A stretch of 64,000 nt of DNA from Methyloversatilis sp. (GTDB lineage: Bacteria > Pseudomonadota > Gammaproteobacteria > Burkholderiales > Rhodocyclaceae): assembly GCA_017984755.1 (NCBI GenBank), contig JAGNYW010000010.1, positions 1 through 64,000 of the forward strand. Direction: 5' to 3'. The position numbers were made by a program, and so were the translations under genes. Shown here piece by piece: positions 1-11,600 of this stretch. The notes beneath the pieces are model-generated. The model searched no databases and had not been told where the DNA came from. It saw only the letters and a program-made list of their open reading frames with translations. How positions within the stretch are numbered: the first letter of the stretch is position 1; every line of letters starts with the position of its first letter.

Positions 1-185
1 TCCAGAACCGCCCGGACATCGGCGATGACGGCTACAAGGCAGTGATGCCCGTGATCGGTCACATCATCGACGTCAAGCGTGGTCACGCCACCAACTGGTC
101 GTCGAACATGAAGTCCAACCCGGCGGGTGTCAAGGAAGCCGACGTGTCGCTGAACGTGCTCGAAGAAGTCGCAACCGGCAAGTAA
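1..185 (+). CDS. C-terminal fragment of an unidentified protein
   Basis: An open frame enters from the left edge (first full codon at 3) and ends at TAA 183-185. It gives about 60 residues ending in LNVLEEVATGK, with an internal run VIGHIIDVKRGHATNW. It is followed directly by a strong hairpin, which fits the 3' end of a transcription unit. I do not recognise the family from this fragment, and no domain can be named with honesty. Confidence 0.7.
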   Translation, partial: QNRPDIGDDGYKAVMPVIGHIIDVKRGHATNWSSNMKSNPAGVKEADVSLNVLEEVATGK

Positions 186-195
186 GAACGAGGCC

Positions 196-232
196 GGCAT
201 CCCGTTCCCGCGAGCGACGGGAGCGGGATGCC
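196..232. terminator. Hairpin terminator after the partial gene
   Basis: Two 15-nt arms (196-210 and 218-232) pair with one G-T mismatch around a 7-nt loop. The stem is very GC-rich and starts 11 nt past the stop codon. There is no clear T-tract, so termination may be only partly intrinsic. Confidence 0.65.
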
Positions 233-453
233 GCTTCGCCTGGCGTTCCGTTCCGATGCCTTTGTCGTCCTGTCCAGATATCGGTCGATCCGATCGGACG
301 GGGTCCGACTTTCGATCATTCACCTGCCGGCAACACTTCCAATTCGCCCGCACGCGAACGTTTCACACATTGGCATGGTCCGTGCTGAGCTGAATTCGTT
401 TTGATGATCGACATCGGCGCGAATTCGCGTGCCGATGAACAAGGAGGATTTGC

Positions 454-789
454 ATGTACACGAGAGAATTCCACGCCGACACGATCGCATGGCAGCCCAG
501 CGGCATCGATGGCGTACATTTCAAGGTACTTGACGGAGACCCGGCCACCACGGCATCGGTCGTCGTCTACAAGTTCGACCCGGGTTCCACGGTTCCTGCC
601 CACATGCACACACACGCCGACGAAGTGGCGTATGTGCTCGAAGGCAACTTCATCGAGAACGACAAGAGTTACGGACCGGGTTCCGTGTTCGCAGCGCCCG
701 CCGGCACTTCGCACGGCCCGCATAATACGCAGACCGGCAGCACCGTCATGTTCGTGCTGTCGCGCGAACTGGACTTCGTCACGACCTGA
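454..789 (+). CDS. Small single-domain cupin protein
   Basis: A 111-residue single-domain cupin. The first cupin motif is visible in AHMHTHADEVAYVLEGNF, which supplies three histidines and an acidic residue as likely metal ligands. The second follows at GPGSVFAAPAGTSHGP, with a further His. Length and motif spacing fit the ChrR-like/Cupin_2 group of small mononuclear metal-binding proteins, whose substrates cannot be predicted from sequence. The ATG at 454 has a strong ribosome site, AAGGAGG at 441-447. It is monocistronic: a hairpin precedes it and a bidirectional terminator separates it from the convergent transporter gene. Its function could be a small dioxygenase/isomerase or a sensor. 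Confidence 0.85.
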   Translation: MYTREFHADTIAWQPSGIDGVHFKVLDGDPATTASVVVYKFDPGSTVPAHMHTHADEVAYVLEGNFIENDKSYGPGSVFAAPAGTSHGPHNTQTGSTVMFVLSRELDFVTT

Positions 790-842
790 CCCGAATCGAT
801 TCCAGCACCCGCGCTTCGACTGGCGGGCGCATCAGGCTGAAA

Positions 843-873
843 AAGCCGCTGCCGTGCGAAACGACAGCGGCTT
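843..873. terminator. Bidirectional terminator between cupin and tpsB
   Basis: Perfect 9-bp arms AAGCCGCTG (843-851) and CAGCGGCTT (865-873) lie between convergent genes. The rightward copy is followed by TCTTCATTTTC, a T-rich tail. It can serve both the cupin gene and the minus-strand secretion operon. Confidence 0.8.
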
Positions 874-903
874 CTTCATTTTCAGGGCCCGAAAACACGC
901 AGT

Positions 904-2607
904 TCAGAACATCTGTGCGACGAGCTGCACATGCACGTAGTAGCCGCGCGGCTCCTGCACCCGGTCGCGGATCGGCAGGCCCAGCGTCACCCGCGCCGAC
1001 ACCCTCTGGTTGATGTTCGCATTCACCCCCCACCCATACCCCGCAAGCGTGTCCGTCCCGCGCGTCGAACCCACCGGCCTGAACGGCTCCGCCGCTCCGT
1101 AATCCACAAACACGAAGCCGCTCGTCTTCATCGCAACCACCGGCGGCTGCGGCAGCGGGTGATGCAGTTCCACCGACCCGATCACTCCCTTGTCGCCACT
1201 GAACAAACCCGTCTGGTACCCCCGAACGCTCCCTTCCCCTCCGATCAGAAACTGCTCGCTCGAGGTCAGGTTCTCGTCCCGCGAGTACTGGAACGCCGCA
1301 TTCGTGTGCAGCGACCAACCCTCGCTGAAGTCCTGCACCCGACGCACCGAACCCCGCCAGATCCGGAACGACGTGCTCACCACGTCGCCGATCGGCTTCG
1401 CCTTCCCGTCCGAGTACGTCAGCGATCCGCTCCAGATCCGGTCCGTCTCCCACCACTGTCCGTCCATCCCCACCGACACGTCGTCGATGTCCGTCGACTG
1501 GAACTTGCGCCCCTCGATCCAGCTCTCCGTCTTGCGCGTCTTCGCCCCGCCCAGCACGTCCACCTGGTAGTTCTTCCCCAGCGCCACCGGGTGGCGCACC
1601 AGCGCCGTCCACGCCGTCGATTCGCCACGGATGCGCAGCGGCGCGAACGGGCCATTCCTGATCCGCGTGTGGTCTTCGAACCACGACAGCGTCAGCCGTG
1701 TCCCCAGCGTCCCCAGCGGAAGGCTGTACGACAGCGCCCGCCCTTCGTGCCCACCACTCTCCGCGCCGATCAGCGACGCGCTCAGCGCGTCCCGGAATCC
1801 GAACAGGCTGCGGTTCTGGTAGAAAACCCCCGCCCGATACACACCCGTGGCGTAACTCCCGCTCGTGTCCGCAAACACCCGCATTTCGTGTTTCGGCGGC
1901 TCCGCCACCGACAGCAACACGTCCGTCTCCCCGAACTTCGCCCCAGGCTTGAGTTCCGCCCGCAGCTGCACGTCCTGGCTCCGGTTGAAACGCATCATGC
2001 TGCGCTCCAGCGCACCCACATCCGCCAGCTCACCCTTGCCCTGCCCCAGCCTCGACAGAATGAAGCTGTCCGCCGTGCTCGCATTCCCTTCGAGCACAAT
2101 GTCACCCACCCGCCCTTCCACCAGCTTGATCGTCACCGCGCCGTCGGCCACTTCCTGCGCCGGCAGCACCGCCTGTGCCGTCGGGATCCCCCGCTCCCGA
2201 TACATCGCGTTGATCCGTTCAACCACCTCCACCACTTCGGCAAGCGTCACTTCCCGACCTTCGACCGTGGCCGCCAGACCGCGCAGCGTCTCCTCCGTCA
2301 GCAGCTCCGATTTCGTGAAGTCGATCCGCCTGAGCAGGAACTTTGAGGTCACCACCGGCTTCTTCGACGGCGCCGGCTGCAGCGCCTCGCCCTCGATCGA
2401 CGGCGCAGCATCCGGGCTGCGTTCCCGCTCCTCGCGCAGCCGACGCTCCCTCTCCCGCTCCTGCTCCAGCGAGCGCTGCTGGATGCTGCCCGGATCCACC
2501 GACGGGGGCAGCTGCGGCACCACCTGCGCCAGCGCCGGCAGCGACGACGCCGCAAGCCCGCCGCACACCACGTACCACCCGATGTTCCGAATCTGCCTGC
2601 GCTTCAC
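904..2607 (-). CDS. TpsB outer-membrane transporter of a two-partner secretion system
   Basis: A 567-residue ShlB/FhaC-type Omp85-superfamily pore that exports the adjacent adhesin across the outer membrane. A signal peptide (cleavage near ALA-Q at about residue 28) is followed by a charged Arg/Glu-rich helix (about 45-65). A ShlB-type POTRA region (about 90-230) precedes a 16-strand barrel. The barrel contains the family motif VRGYQ in GGEGSVRGYQ and ends with the aromatic C-terminal signature ...VAQMF. Length is normal for the family. Translation starts at GTG 2607, which overlaps the tpsA stop by four bases (GTGA), so synthesis is probably coupled to the adhesin. An AGGTGA Shine-Dalgarno lies inside the end of tpsA. 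Export function is family knowledge; pairing with tpsA follows from the overlap. Confidence 0.95.
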   Translation of the reverse strand: MKRRQIRNIGWYVVCGGLAASSLPALAQVVPQLPPSVDPGSIQQRSLEQERERERRLREERERSPDAAPSIEGEALQPAPSKKPVVTSKFLLRRIDFTKSELLTEETLRGLAATVEGREVTLAEVVEVVERINAMYRERGIPTAQAVLPAQEVADGAVTIKLVEGRVGDIVLEGNASTADSFILSRLGQGKGELADVGALERSMMRFNRSQDVQLRAELKPGAKFGETDVLLSVAEPPKHEMRVFADTSGSYATGVYRAGVFYQNRSLFGFRDALSASLIGAESGGHEGRALSYSLPLGTLGTRLTLSWFEDHTRIRNGPFAPLRIRGESTAWTALVRHPVALGKNYQVDVLGGAKTRKTESWIEGRKFQSTDIDDVSVGMDGQWWETDRIWSGSLTYSDGKAKPIGDVVSTSFRIWRGSVRRVQDFSEGWSLHTNAAFQYSRDENLTSSEQFLIGGEGSVRGYQTGLFSGDKGVIGSVELHHPLPQPPVVAMKTSGFVFVDYGAAEPFRPVGSTRGTDTLAGYGWGVNANINQRVSARVTLGLPIRDRVQEPRGYYVHVQLVAQMF

Positions 2608-5600
2608 TGCGTCACCTCCCCTGCTGCTTCATCCTCTGCCTGGCGCCGCGCTTCGGCTTCTTCTTCCGTCTCTTCCTCGCCCGAATTCACCGCCGGGATG
2701 TCCAGCGGGATGTTGATCGCGATCGACTGCAACGGCGGCACCTGCCCTCCAGCCGTCTGCTTCTCCGGCGTATCCACCCGTGTCACGATCAGCTCCCGCG
2801 ACTGCTCTCGCCCGCTGTAGTCCAGCATCGTGCCCGCCACCACCTCGTGCAGCGGGTCACGCGTCACCACCTTCGAATCCGTCTCCAGCCTCCACTGATC
2901 CAGCCTCATGTTCCGGAACGCCTTGCCCGGCTCGTGCAGCTGAACGTCCGACGCCTCCACCACCGTCGTCACGTTGTCCATATACACATCGCTCACCGGG
3001 TTGATGAAGCGCGCGCGGTTCTCGATCCGTCCGTCCAGTACTTCCAGCCAACCCCGCTCCGTCTCGATCCGTGCGTCCTGCGAATACAGCCGCTCGAAGC
3101 GCGTACCGACCCCACTGTCGAACGTCAGATCCACCCACCTCGCAACGCCTCCCTTCGGTCCCGTCACGTTCATCAGCAACGGACCGCTCGTCCCTGTGTG
3201 AATCACCTTCGCAGTGATCGATTCGATGGCGAACGACAGCTTCGATTTCACGTTGAGCGTACCCAGATCGATGTCGCCCTTGCCGGAAATGTCGAACGTA
3301 TCCCCGGCCAGACGCTTCACGCTGACGCGGCCGTTGATGGCCTCCAGCTTCACGCCCCGCCCGGCCACCACAGAATCCATGATGATGTCCTGCTCGGCGA
3401 TCACCGTTGCGTTGCCGCTCGCTGCCGTCGCTTCCAGCACGGTCACGCTGTTGCCGGACAGCAGGTCGAGGTTGCCGCGTGCGGTGTAGGCGCTGTTGCC
3501 GCTGATCGTGCCGCCCGCCTTGACCGACAGGTCACCGTCGGTCCTGACGGTGACGATCGCGACATCGTCCTTCTCGTCGATCAGCACGCCGCCGGCGGTC
3601 GACACCGCATCGAGCATCGCGATGTCGGTTTCCAGCGCATCGGCCACCGGCAGCGGCGAGCCCTTGTTCCAGCTCGCACTGCCGATGCCGTCGGTCGCCT
3701 CGAGCACCACGCCGGCGCCCGGCGTGGCGGCCACGAGGTCGTACGTCCCGAGGTCGCCGCCGTCGTAGATGCTGCCGCCGGCCACGATGCGCAGCGCCTG
3801 CGCGGTCGCATTGTTCGTCGCCTCGATGCGCCCGACCACCACATCACCGGGGGTGGCGATGTCGATGCGGCCGTCACGCGCCCGCAGCGTGGCGCCGTCG
3901 TCCATCACATAACTCGCGGCAGATACGTCGATGTTGCCGACCGCTTGCGCCGTGTGTGCCGACTGCGTCAGATCGCCGTCCGCATCGAGCAGCAGATTGC
4001 CACCGGCTTCGATGGTGCCGATGCGCAGGTCGCCACTCGAATTCAGTGCGACATCACCGGCGCTGGCGCGGGCGCTGCCCACGTCGAGCCGGGTATCGGA
4101 CGTGCGTACGAAGATGCCTTGCGCCGCTTCCAGTTCCACCGTGCCACCCAGCGTGGTCGCGATGTCCAGATAGTCGAGTTCGCTGGTGCCGCTGCCGATC
4201 GAGGTCGCTGCGAAGAGCTGCAGATGACGTGCCTGCAGGTCGCGCCGCAGGTCGGACGACACTTCGACCAGCGCGCCGGCGGAGCGGATGCGCGCCAGAC
4301 CGGTGGCGTACACCTGTTCGATGCGCAGGTCGCCGCTCAGGCTGGACAGGAACAGGTCACCGCCGGCACGCGCGGTGACGGTGGCGTTGTTCGCCACACG
4401 GACGATCATGTCGCGGGTGCTTTCGCCCAGATCGCCCTTGCCGGCTTCCAGCGTGACGTTGCGCGACTGCACCACCTCCTGGCCCGCCGCTGCGCTCAGC
4501 AATGCGCCGGCCGTCTTGAGCCTGACGTCGGCAGGCGTCGAGATCGACGCCACGCGAACGTCTTCTTCCGAGCCGAGGTAGATGCTGTCGGTGGCCGACG
4601 CGGTGATCGCACCGCCGTTCTGCAGCGTGAAATCGACGTCGTCCTTGCGCAGGATGGTGATGGTCTTCGTCGTCGTATCGATCCGCACGTCGGCACGTTC
4701 GGCGGCGATCAGCGCGAGCTGGTCGTCTTCCGACCAGGCGCCCGGACTGGTGCCTATCGTCAGCGACTCGCTGTCCTTGCCGATGCCGCGCGCGGCGATC
4801 AGCTGCACGTTGCGGCCGGTGACGTTGGCTTCCTCGATCAGCACTTCGGTGTCGGAGGTGTCCTTGAACAGGCCGGCGGCAACACGGTTGGTCACCTCGC
4901 CTTCGGTCCAGGTGCCGCCGTCCTTCAGCGCTGCGGCGCGCGTGCTGTCCTGTGCGGCAACGTCGTATGCGAAGTCCTTGTCGAAGGTCGCGACATCGCC
5001 GGTGCCGAATTCGGCGGCCGCCTGATGGAAGAAGGCGGTGCGCTGGTTCTGGTAGGCGGCGATCTCGGCATCACCCCAGCCGTTGGCGGTACGCAGGGCC
5101 TGATCGGTCTGCGCATCCAGCACGAAGGAGTAGGCCGCGTCGAAGTCGGCCGCGCTCAGCCCCAGCGACTTGCCGTCGCTGTCGAAGTTTTCCTTCAGGC
5201 CGCGCATCTGCCAGTACTGCAGGTAGTCCTGTTCCTTCTGGTCGTTGTAGGCCTCGAGCGTGTTGTCCACGCTCTGGCTGGCGCCGGCCGATGCGGTCAG
5301 GCGGGCACGTTGTGCCACCTGCAGCAGCTGCGCCCGGGTTTCCAGATCGACCTGCTGCGCTTCATTCACATCGACGATCGAGCCATTGACCGACTGCAGG
5401 CGCACATCGCCACCGATCGACGTGACCGACAGCAGCCGCATGTCGCCGTCGGTTTCGGTCAGCCCGATGTCACCGCCGCCGCTCGCCTCGATCCAGCCGG
5501 TCGATGACCTCACGTCGATCTCGAGCGGATCGGCGATGCTGCCGACGCGGGCGTTCTCCGAAGTGAGCCGCACGAAGCCACCGACGATGTTGTTGGCCGA

Positions 5601-8600
5601 GCCGTTCTCGTCGACCAGATTGGCATCGGCCTTCAAGTCGATCAGGCTGCCGTTGCCGCCGCTGACATTGACGATGCGCATGTCGCCCTTGGTTTCCCAC
5701 AGGGCGATGCCGCCAGTAGCACTTGCGGTCAGGGCACCCGTGCCCTGAAGGTCGAGCTTGATGTGGTTGCTGCCCGCCATGGCCGGGCCACCGATCGACC
5801 CGTTGGTCGCCGTCATCGTCAGATTGCCGGCGACGATCTGGGCAACGTCGCCCGCAGCGATGCCGGTGCCGGACAGCGACGTGTTTCCGGTGAGATTGCG
5901 TACAGCGCCCTGCAGTGCCAGCGCGCCGTTGCTGCTGACATTCAGCAGGCCGGTGTCGTGACCGATGAACTGGATGTTGATGCCCTTCGATGCATTCAGG
6001 CTGTGGACATAATAATTGCGCTCGGTCCACTCCCACTCCTTGCGCGAAACATAGGTTTTCGAGACGCACAGGTCACCGGCGCAATCGGAACCGTAGCTGT
6101 CGACAACCCACAGCGAGTCGACACCCTTGGTCGCGACGCCGCTTCGCGTCTTGGTGAAGTCCATGATGTAGTCAGCGCTGCGGTTGTCCTGCGCCAGCCA
6201 GTCACCGCTGATGCGTTCGGTCCGTGTGGTCGTGGTGTCACCGCCCGACCGGCCGCCCGGATCCTTGGACAGTGCGTCCAGGAACGCGGCATCGAACAGC
6301 AGGCTCTTCGAATAGGTTTCCCATTTGTAGATGTCGTAGGTTTCGGCATTGATCCACTTGAAGCGTCGCTGGGCCCGCGGGTTGTACGTCGCGAGCCTGC
6401 CGGAGGAATCGCCGAGCACATTGACCGTCGGGCGGAGGCCGTCGGACGACGCATTCGTCTGCGTGTAGGTCACCTGTCCGTTCAGGCGCTTGATCACCGT
6501 CTCCAGCGGCTTGCCGTTGAGCTTGGTGCTCGTGTCGATGATCTTGATCGTGCCGGCCGCGGCCGAACCGGTATCGAGCCTGTTCAGCGCAAGATTTGCA
6601 CCCGAGGTGTTGCTGACTTCGATCCGCCCGTAGCCGTCGCGCACCTTCAGCTGACCGTTGCCGGTGCTGAAGATGTCGCCGTAGAACTGCATGTAGCCGC
6701 CCTCGACCTGGATCGAGCCCAGCTCGAGGGTGTTGCTGGCGCTGTCCCAGCGCACCTTGGGCCTGAACACATCGGCCAGCGTGCTGCCGGCCGACGGCAG
6801 TTCGAGCGCGATCCAGCCGCCATTCGCCACCTTCGCCTGATTGAGCACGGTCGAATTGATCGTCAGCCTGTAGTCGGTCAGCCCGCTCTGGATCAGGCCG
6901 TTGATGTTCAGCTTCTCGCCGCTGATGAATACATTGTTGCCGGCGATGGTGCTGCCTTCGGAGGTCAGGCCGGCATTGGCGACCGAATACGCCTTGTAGG
7001 TGTTGTACCAGGGGCTGGTCGAGAAGGCGCCGGAGGCGACACCGAATTCCGACTTTGCGATCGCCTCGTACTGCTGCTGGTAGCCGTTGACGAAATTGCC
7101 TGCACTGTTGATGTAGCCGGCGACGACGTCGTACAGCGAAGGATCACCCGCGAGGTGGCTGAAACCGAGCGAGAAGGTCTTGATGAAATCGCCCTTCGTC
7201 GCGATGTCGATGGTCTGGGCGACGACGTTCGACGCCACCAGCACCGACCCCGTGCTCTCGATCTTGACGATGCCGCGCGCGTTGGACAGGTCGCCATCGA
7301 CATGGATTTCCGGTTTCAGCGCATTCAGGTTGACCGGATCTTCATAGGTGTTCTTCAGCAGGATCTTCGGGTCGGGCGAATTGGTGCGGTCGACCACGTT
7401 GCCGGCGGCGAAACTCGCCACCTGACCGTACTGGTTGCGGGCATTGATTTCGGCCGTAGAACTGACCCGCACCCCGTTGAGCGTGACCAGGCCACCGGCC
7501 TCGCCGGGAATGCACAGCGCCGCAGCACAGTCGAGCGCCGCAACACCCGGTTTGATGCGCAGGAACTGGTTGCCGTTGTTGATCACTTCGATGATCGAAT
7601 CGCCCGGCGCGATCAATTCCGCCGAAGAAGCACCCTTGAGCCAGTCACCGCTGATGCTGATGTTGCCGGTGTAGGCGGCCGCGGGATTCACATCGACGAA
7701 ATTCACGGTTGCCCCGACACCCAGCTGGGTCTGACGTGCCTGAAGTATCTGGATGTCGTTCAGGAAGCCGTTGGCGACATCGGGGTTGTCGTTGATGTAC
7801 TCGTTGTACAGCAGTTGCAGCGCGTCGATCCGGCTCTGGATTTCCCGCTGCAGCGACACGTTGCTGCGCCGGCTGAAGCTCATGTTCTCGGACTGGCGCA
7901 GCACGCTGCCGTTGGCCGCGAACTCCAGGTACTGGTGGTGGCGCGTACCGGCGAACACCGTGCCATTGACCTCGACACCCGAACGCGAATCCGTGAATTG
8001 CGAGCCGCCCTTGATGTCCAGGCTGATGTCGTCGTCGAAGATCTTGCCCAGCGCTTCCAGCGCCTCGCGGTACAGATCGGTGCCGCTGCCGTAGCCGCGC
8101 GTGGTGTGGCTGCCTTCGCCGGCCTTCAGATCGATGTCCTTGACCGATGCCACGGCCGCACGGGCGATCTGCTGCTCGCGGATACCGCTGATGCCGGTCA
8201 GGTCGGCGCTGTAGGCAGCGATGTCGATCCGGTTGTCCTGACGGATTTCGCCATGCGCATCCGGCACGCTGTTGATCGGGATGACGGTCTTGTTCCACAG
8301 CCGGGTTTCGGCATCGGCGACCAGATTGTTGTTGTGGCCGGCCAGCAGGCGGATGTTCTCTTCCGACTCCAGACGTGCGCCATTCAAGTGGATGTCATTG
8401 CTGGTGATGATGCGCGACAGCGACTCGCCGGACGGCGCGCCGGCCAGGCCGTAGGTCTTGCTCTGCGCTTCCGTATCGACCACCGCCTCGGTCCGCGCAT
8501 CGAGCACGATGTCGCCGTCGCTCTGCAGCAGTGTGCCGGCGCCGACCGTGATGTCCGCGTCGTTGCGGTCCGCCTTGATGAAGGATTCGGTGTGCGCGAT

Positions 8601-11600
8601 GGCGATCGCGCCGCCGGTATCGAGCAGCACCGCGTCGTACACATCGACATCGTTCTTCGCGCCGATGCGGATCGCCCCCGCGTTGAGGCCGGCGACACTG
8701 CTGCCGATGAAGGCATTGCTGCCGATCACCACATCGGTGTCGTTGCGTATCGTCGATACGCTGGCACCCGATGCACCCGACAGAATGCCGCCCGAAGCCG
8801 CCTGCACGGTCCAGTCAGCGCCGGCCGAACCCTTGATGACACGCGTTTCGGCATCGATGTCGACCGTCTGCGCGTTCTCTATCCGGGTGCCGTTCGACAG
8901 TTCGACCTTTGTCGTGTTGTCCACCGTGCTGGTGACCCACGCGCCCGAGTAACCAGCCACCGACGCCGACGTGCTGTCGGCCGTGCCCTGGAAGTCGGTG
9001 GTGTGCTTCGCGTCGATGTCTACCGTGGCGGCACGCAGCGTGCCCGCGACCTGGGTCGTGGTGATCGCATCGGCGTCATTGACCACGCTCGCTGCCAGCA
9101 GCACACCGAGGCCGCCGGCACCCGATTCGGATTGCGCATCCAGCGTGTCGCTGCTTTCGCTGCGGATCACGATGCTGCCGGCCGTGATGTCGCCCGCGCC
9201 GATCAGCGCTTCGGTCGTGCTGTCCACCGTCGTTTCCGCACTGTTGCCACCGGCCGCGATGAAGCCGACCGCGATGCCGCTCACGTCGCTGAGCCCGCTC
9301 ACGATCGATTTCGACAAGACAGTGAATGCGCCGGTCAGATCGATGTCGTGACCGGTTCCCAGCTGGACTCGCGTGCCGGACGTGACCGTGGCGATGGCTT
9401 CGGTAGCCGTGGCGCCGACCAGCAGGCCACCGCCCGCTGCCAGTGCATCGGCGGATGCCGTCCGGCGGCCACTGCGCGGCAGTGTTTGCGCCGTGAGGCT
9501 CAGACCATGGGCGGTGACGTCGAAGCCGGTGCCGATGGTGACCAGGGAATCCGTATCGACGGTCGCTTCGGCCAGCGATACGCCGATCGACAGGCCGGCC
9601 GACACCGCGATGCCCACGGTGACCGCTTCGGCCACCGGATCGCTGTCGGCACGGATCTGCGTCAGGCCGCCGGTGGTCGTCACCTTCACGTTGTCGCCGA
9701 CGGTCGCCTTCGCCGCGGATACGTCGCTCACATTGGCATCCGCGCCGGCGCCGGCAACGATGCCCCCGGCCGCCGCGATCACCTCGCCCTTCGATGTCGT
9801 GCGCGATTGTCCGTACACATCGAGCGACGCAGCGGTGATATCGGCACCGGCGAGCAGTTTTGCCTCGGCCGAACTGGTTTCGTCGACGTAGGCAATCGCA
9901 GCGCCGATACCCACCACGCCGACGGCGGCTGCACCGCCTTCTGCATCGAGGTTGTGATCGACCTTGGCATTGACCGTCACGCTGCCCGACGTCGCCGTGA
10001 CCTTGCCGCCCAGACTGGCAGTGGCGGTCGATGATTTTTCGTGCCATGCAAAACTGGCAGCGAGACTGGCTACCCCTGCGCCGCCCGCGTAGGTGCGCAG
10101 CTTCGACACGTCCGGCTGGTCGTCGGTCGCGCGCACCAGCACGGTGCCGTTCGCGCTCGTCGTACTCGCGAGGCTGGCGACCGTACGATCCTCGACCATC
10201 GAGATCGCGATGCCACCGCCCAGCGACAAACCACCCGAAACAGCCGCACCGACCGCCTCGGCGTCGGTATCGCTGCGCGTGTGAGCCAGCACCTCGACGT
10301 TGCCGCCTGCGGTCAGCGTGGCGCCGCTGGCCACCGTGGCCGCGGCCGACGTGTTGCCGGGCGTGGCATTGAAGTCGCCCGATGCGTTGATGCCGGCACG
10401 CGCCGTGTCGGCCCGTGCGGCCGAGTCATCGGCTGCGTCGGTATCGCTGTCGATCTGATTGCCGGTGGCGCTGCGCGACGCGAGTTCGGTCGCCTTGCCG
10501 ACGGAACCCGACGAGTTTTCGCTGGCATCGCCATCCGGGCGGGTGCCGATCGAAATGACCGATACCGCACCGGCGATGCCGGCGGTCGAGCCGCCTGCCG
10601 CTGCCACCGTCGTCGAATGGACGTCGCGCACGCTGTCGGCAGTCACCGAAATGTCGCCGTCTGCGGTGATCTGCACGCCGCTTGCCACGGTGGCAGAGGC
10701 GCCACTGCGCACCAGCACGACGTCGACCGCGGCGCCGACCCCGACACCACCCAGGCCCACGCCGAGCCCGCCCACTGCATTCTCGACCGCGATGCGGTCG
10801 TCGGCGTCGATGTACACCGCCTGCGCGGCGGTGCCGCCGAAGGCCGTGTCCGAATTGATCTGCACGCCGGTGCCGACCTGCGCATCGGTGGTGCCCTTGG
10901 CCAGCACGACATTGATGGTGCCGGCGATGCCGACACCACCCGCAGCGGCCGCCGTGGCGGCATAGACTTCCTGCTCAAATTCCGAGTCGGCGCGTACCGT
11001 CGTCGCGCCGTCCGCATCGAGCCGGCTGGTGCCGCTGACCCGGGCCAGCGTGGCCTGCTCGACGACGGTGACGGCTGCCGTGATGCCGACACCGGCCACG
11101 CCACTGACCGCGAGCGCACCGGCGTCGATGTCCACCTCGGTGTCCGACGTCGCTTCGATCCGGATCGAGCCCTGCGATTCGAGGTCGCCGTTGTTCACCA
11201 GCGCCTGCGTCGTGCCATCGACCAGCAGCACGCCGATGGTGCCCGCCAGACCGGCGTAGGTACCGCCGCCGACGGCGACGATGGCCTGCTCGAACTTGCT
11301 GGTCGAACCGGCATCGACCGTGACCGCCCTGTTCGCCTGCAGCTTCGCGTTGTCGATCTTCGCCGTCGTCACATGCGACACGACGGCCGTGTCGGCCGCA
11401 CCGCCGACGCCCGCGTCGCCGCCGACTGCACCACCACCAGTAATGGAACCGATCTGGTCATGATGGTAGGCCGCGATCCGTGCTTCCTGATCGCTGGTGC
11501 CCAGACTGGCATTTAGCTTCGCCCCGCCCGTGACCTGCGCGGTGGTGCTGCCGCCCATCATCGCGATGCCGACCGTTGCCGCGACTGCCGCATTACCCCC

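Noticed and set aside
2343-10047. Very long open frames antisense to tpsA (over 1,000 codons) and others opposite nrdJ (19459-22782) and ovoA (27191-29311)
   Set aside because: They mirror real genes in a GC-rich genome, have Arg/His/Pro/Ala-biased composition, no domains and no ribosome sites; the sense frames carry clear family motifs.
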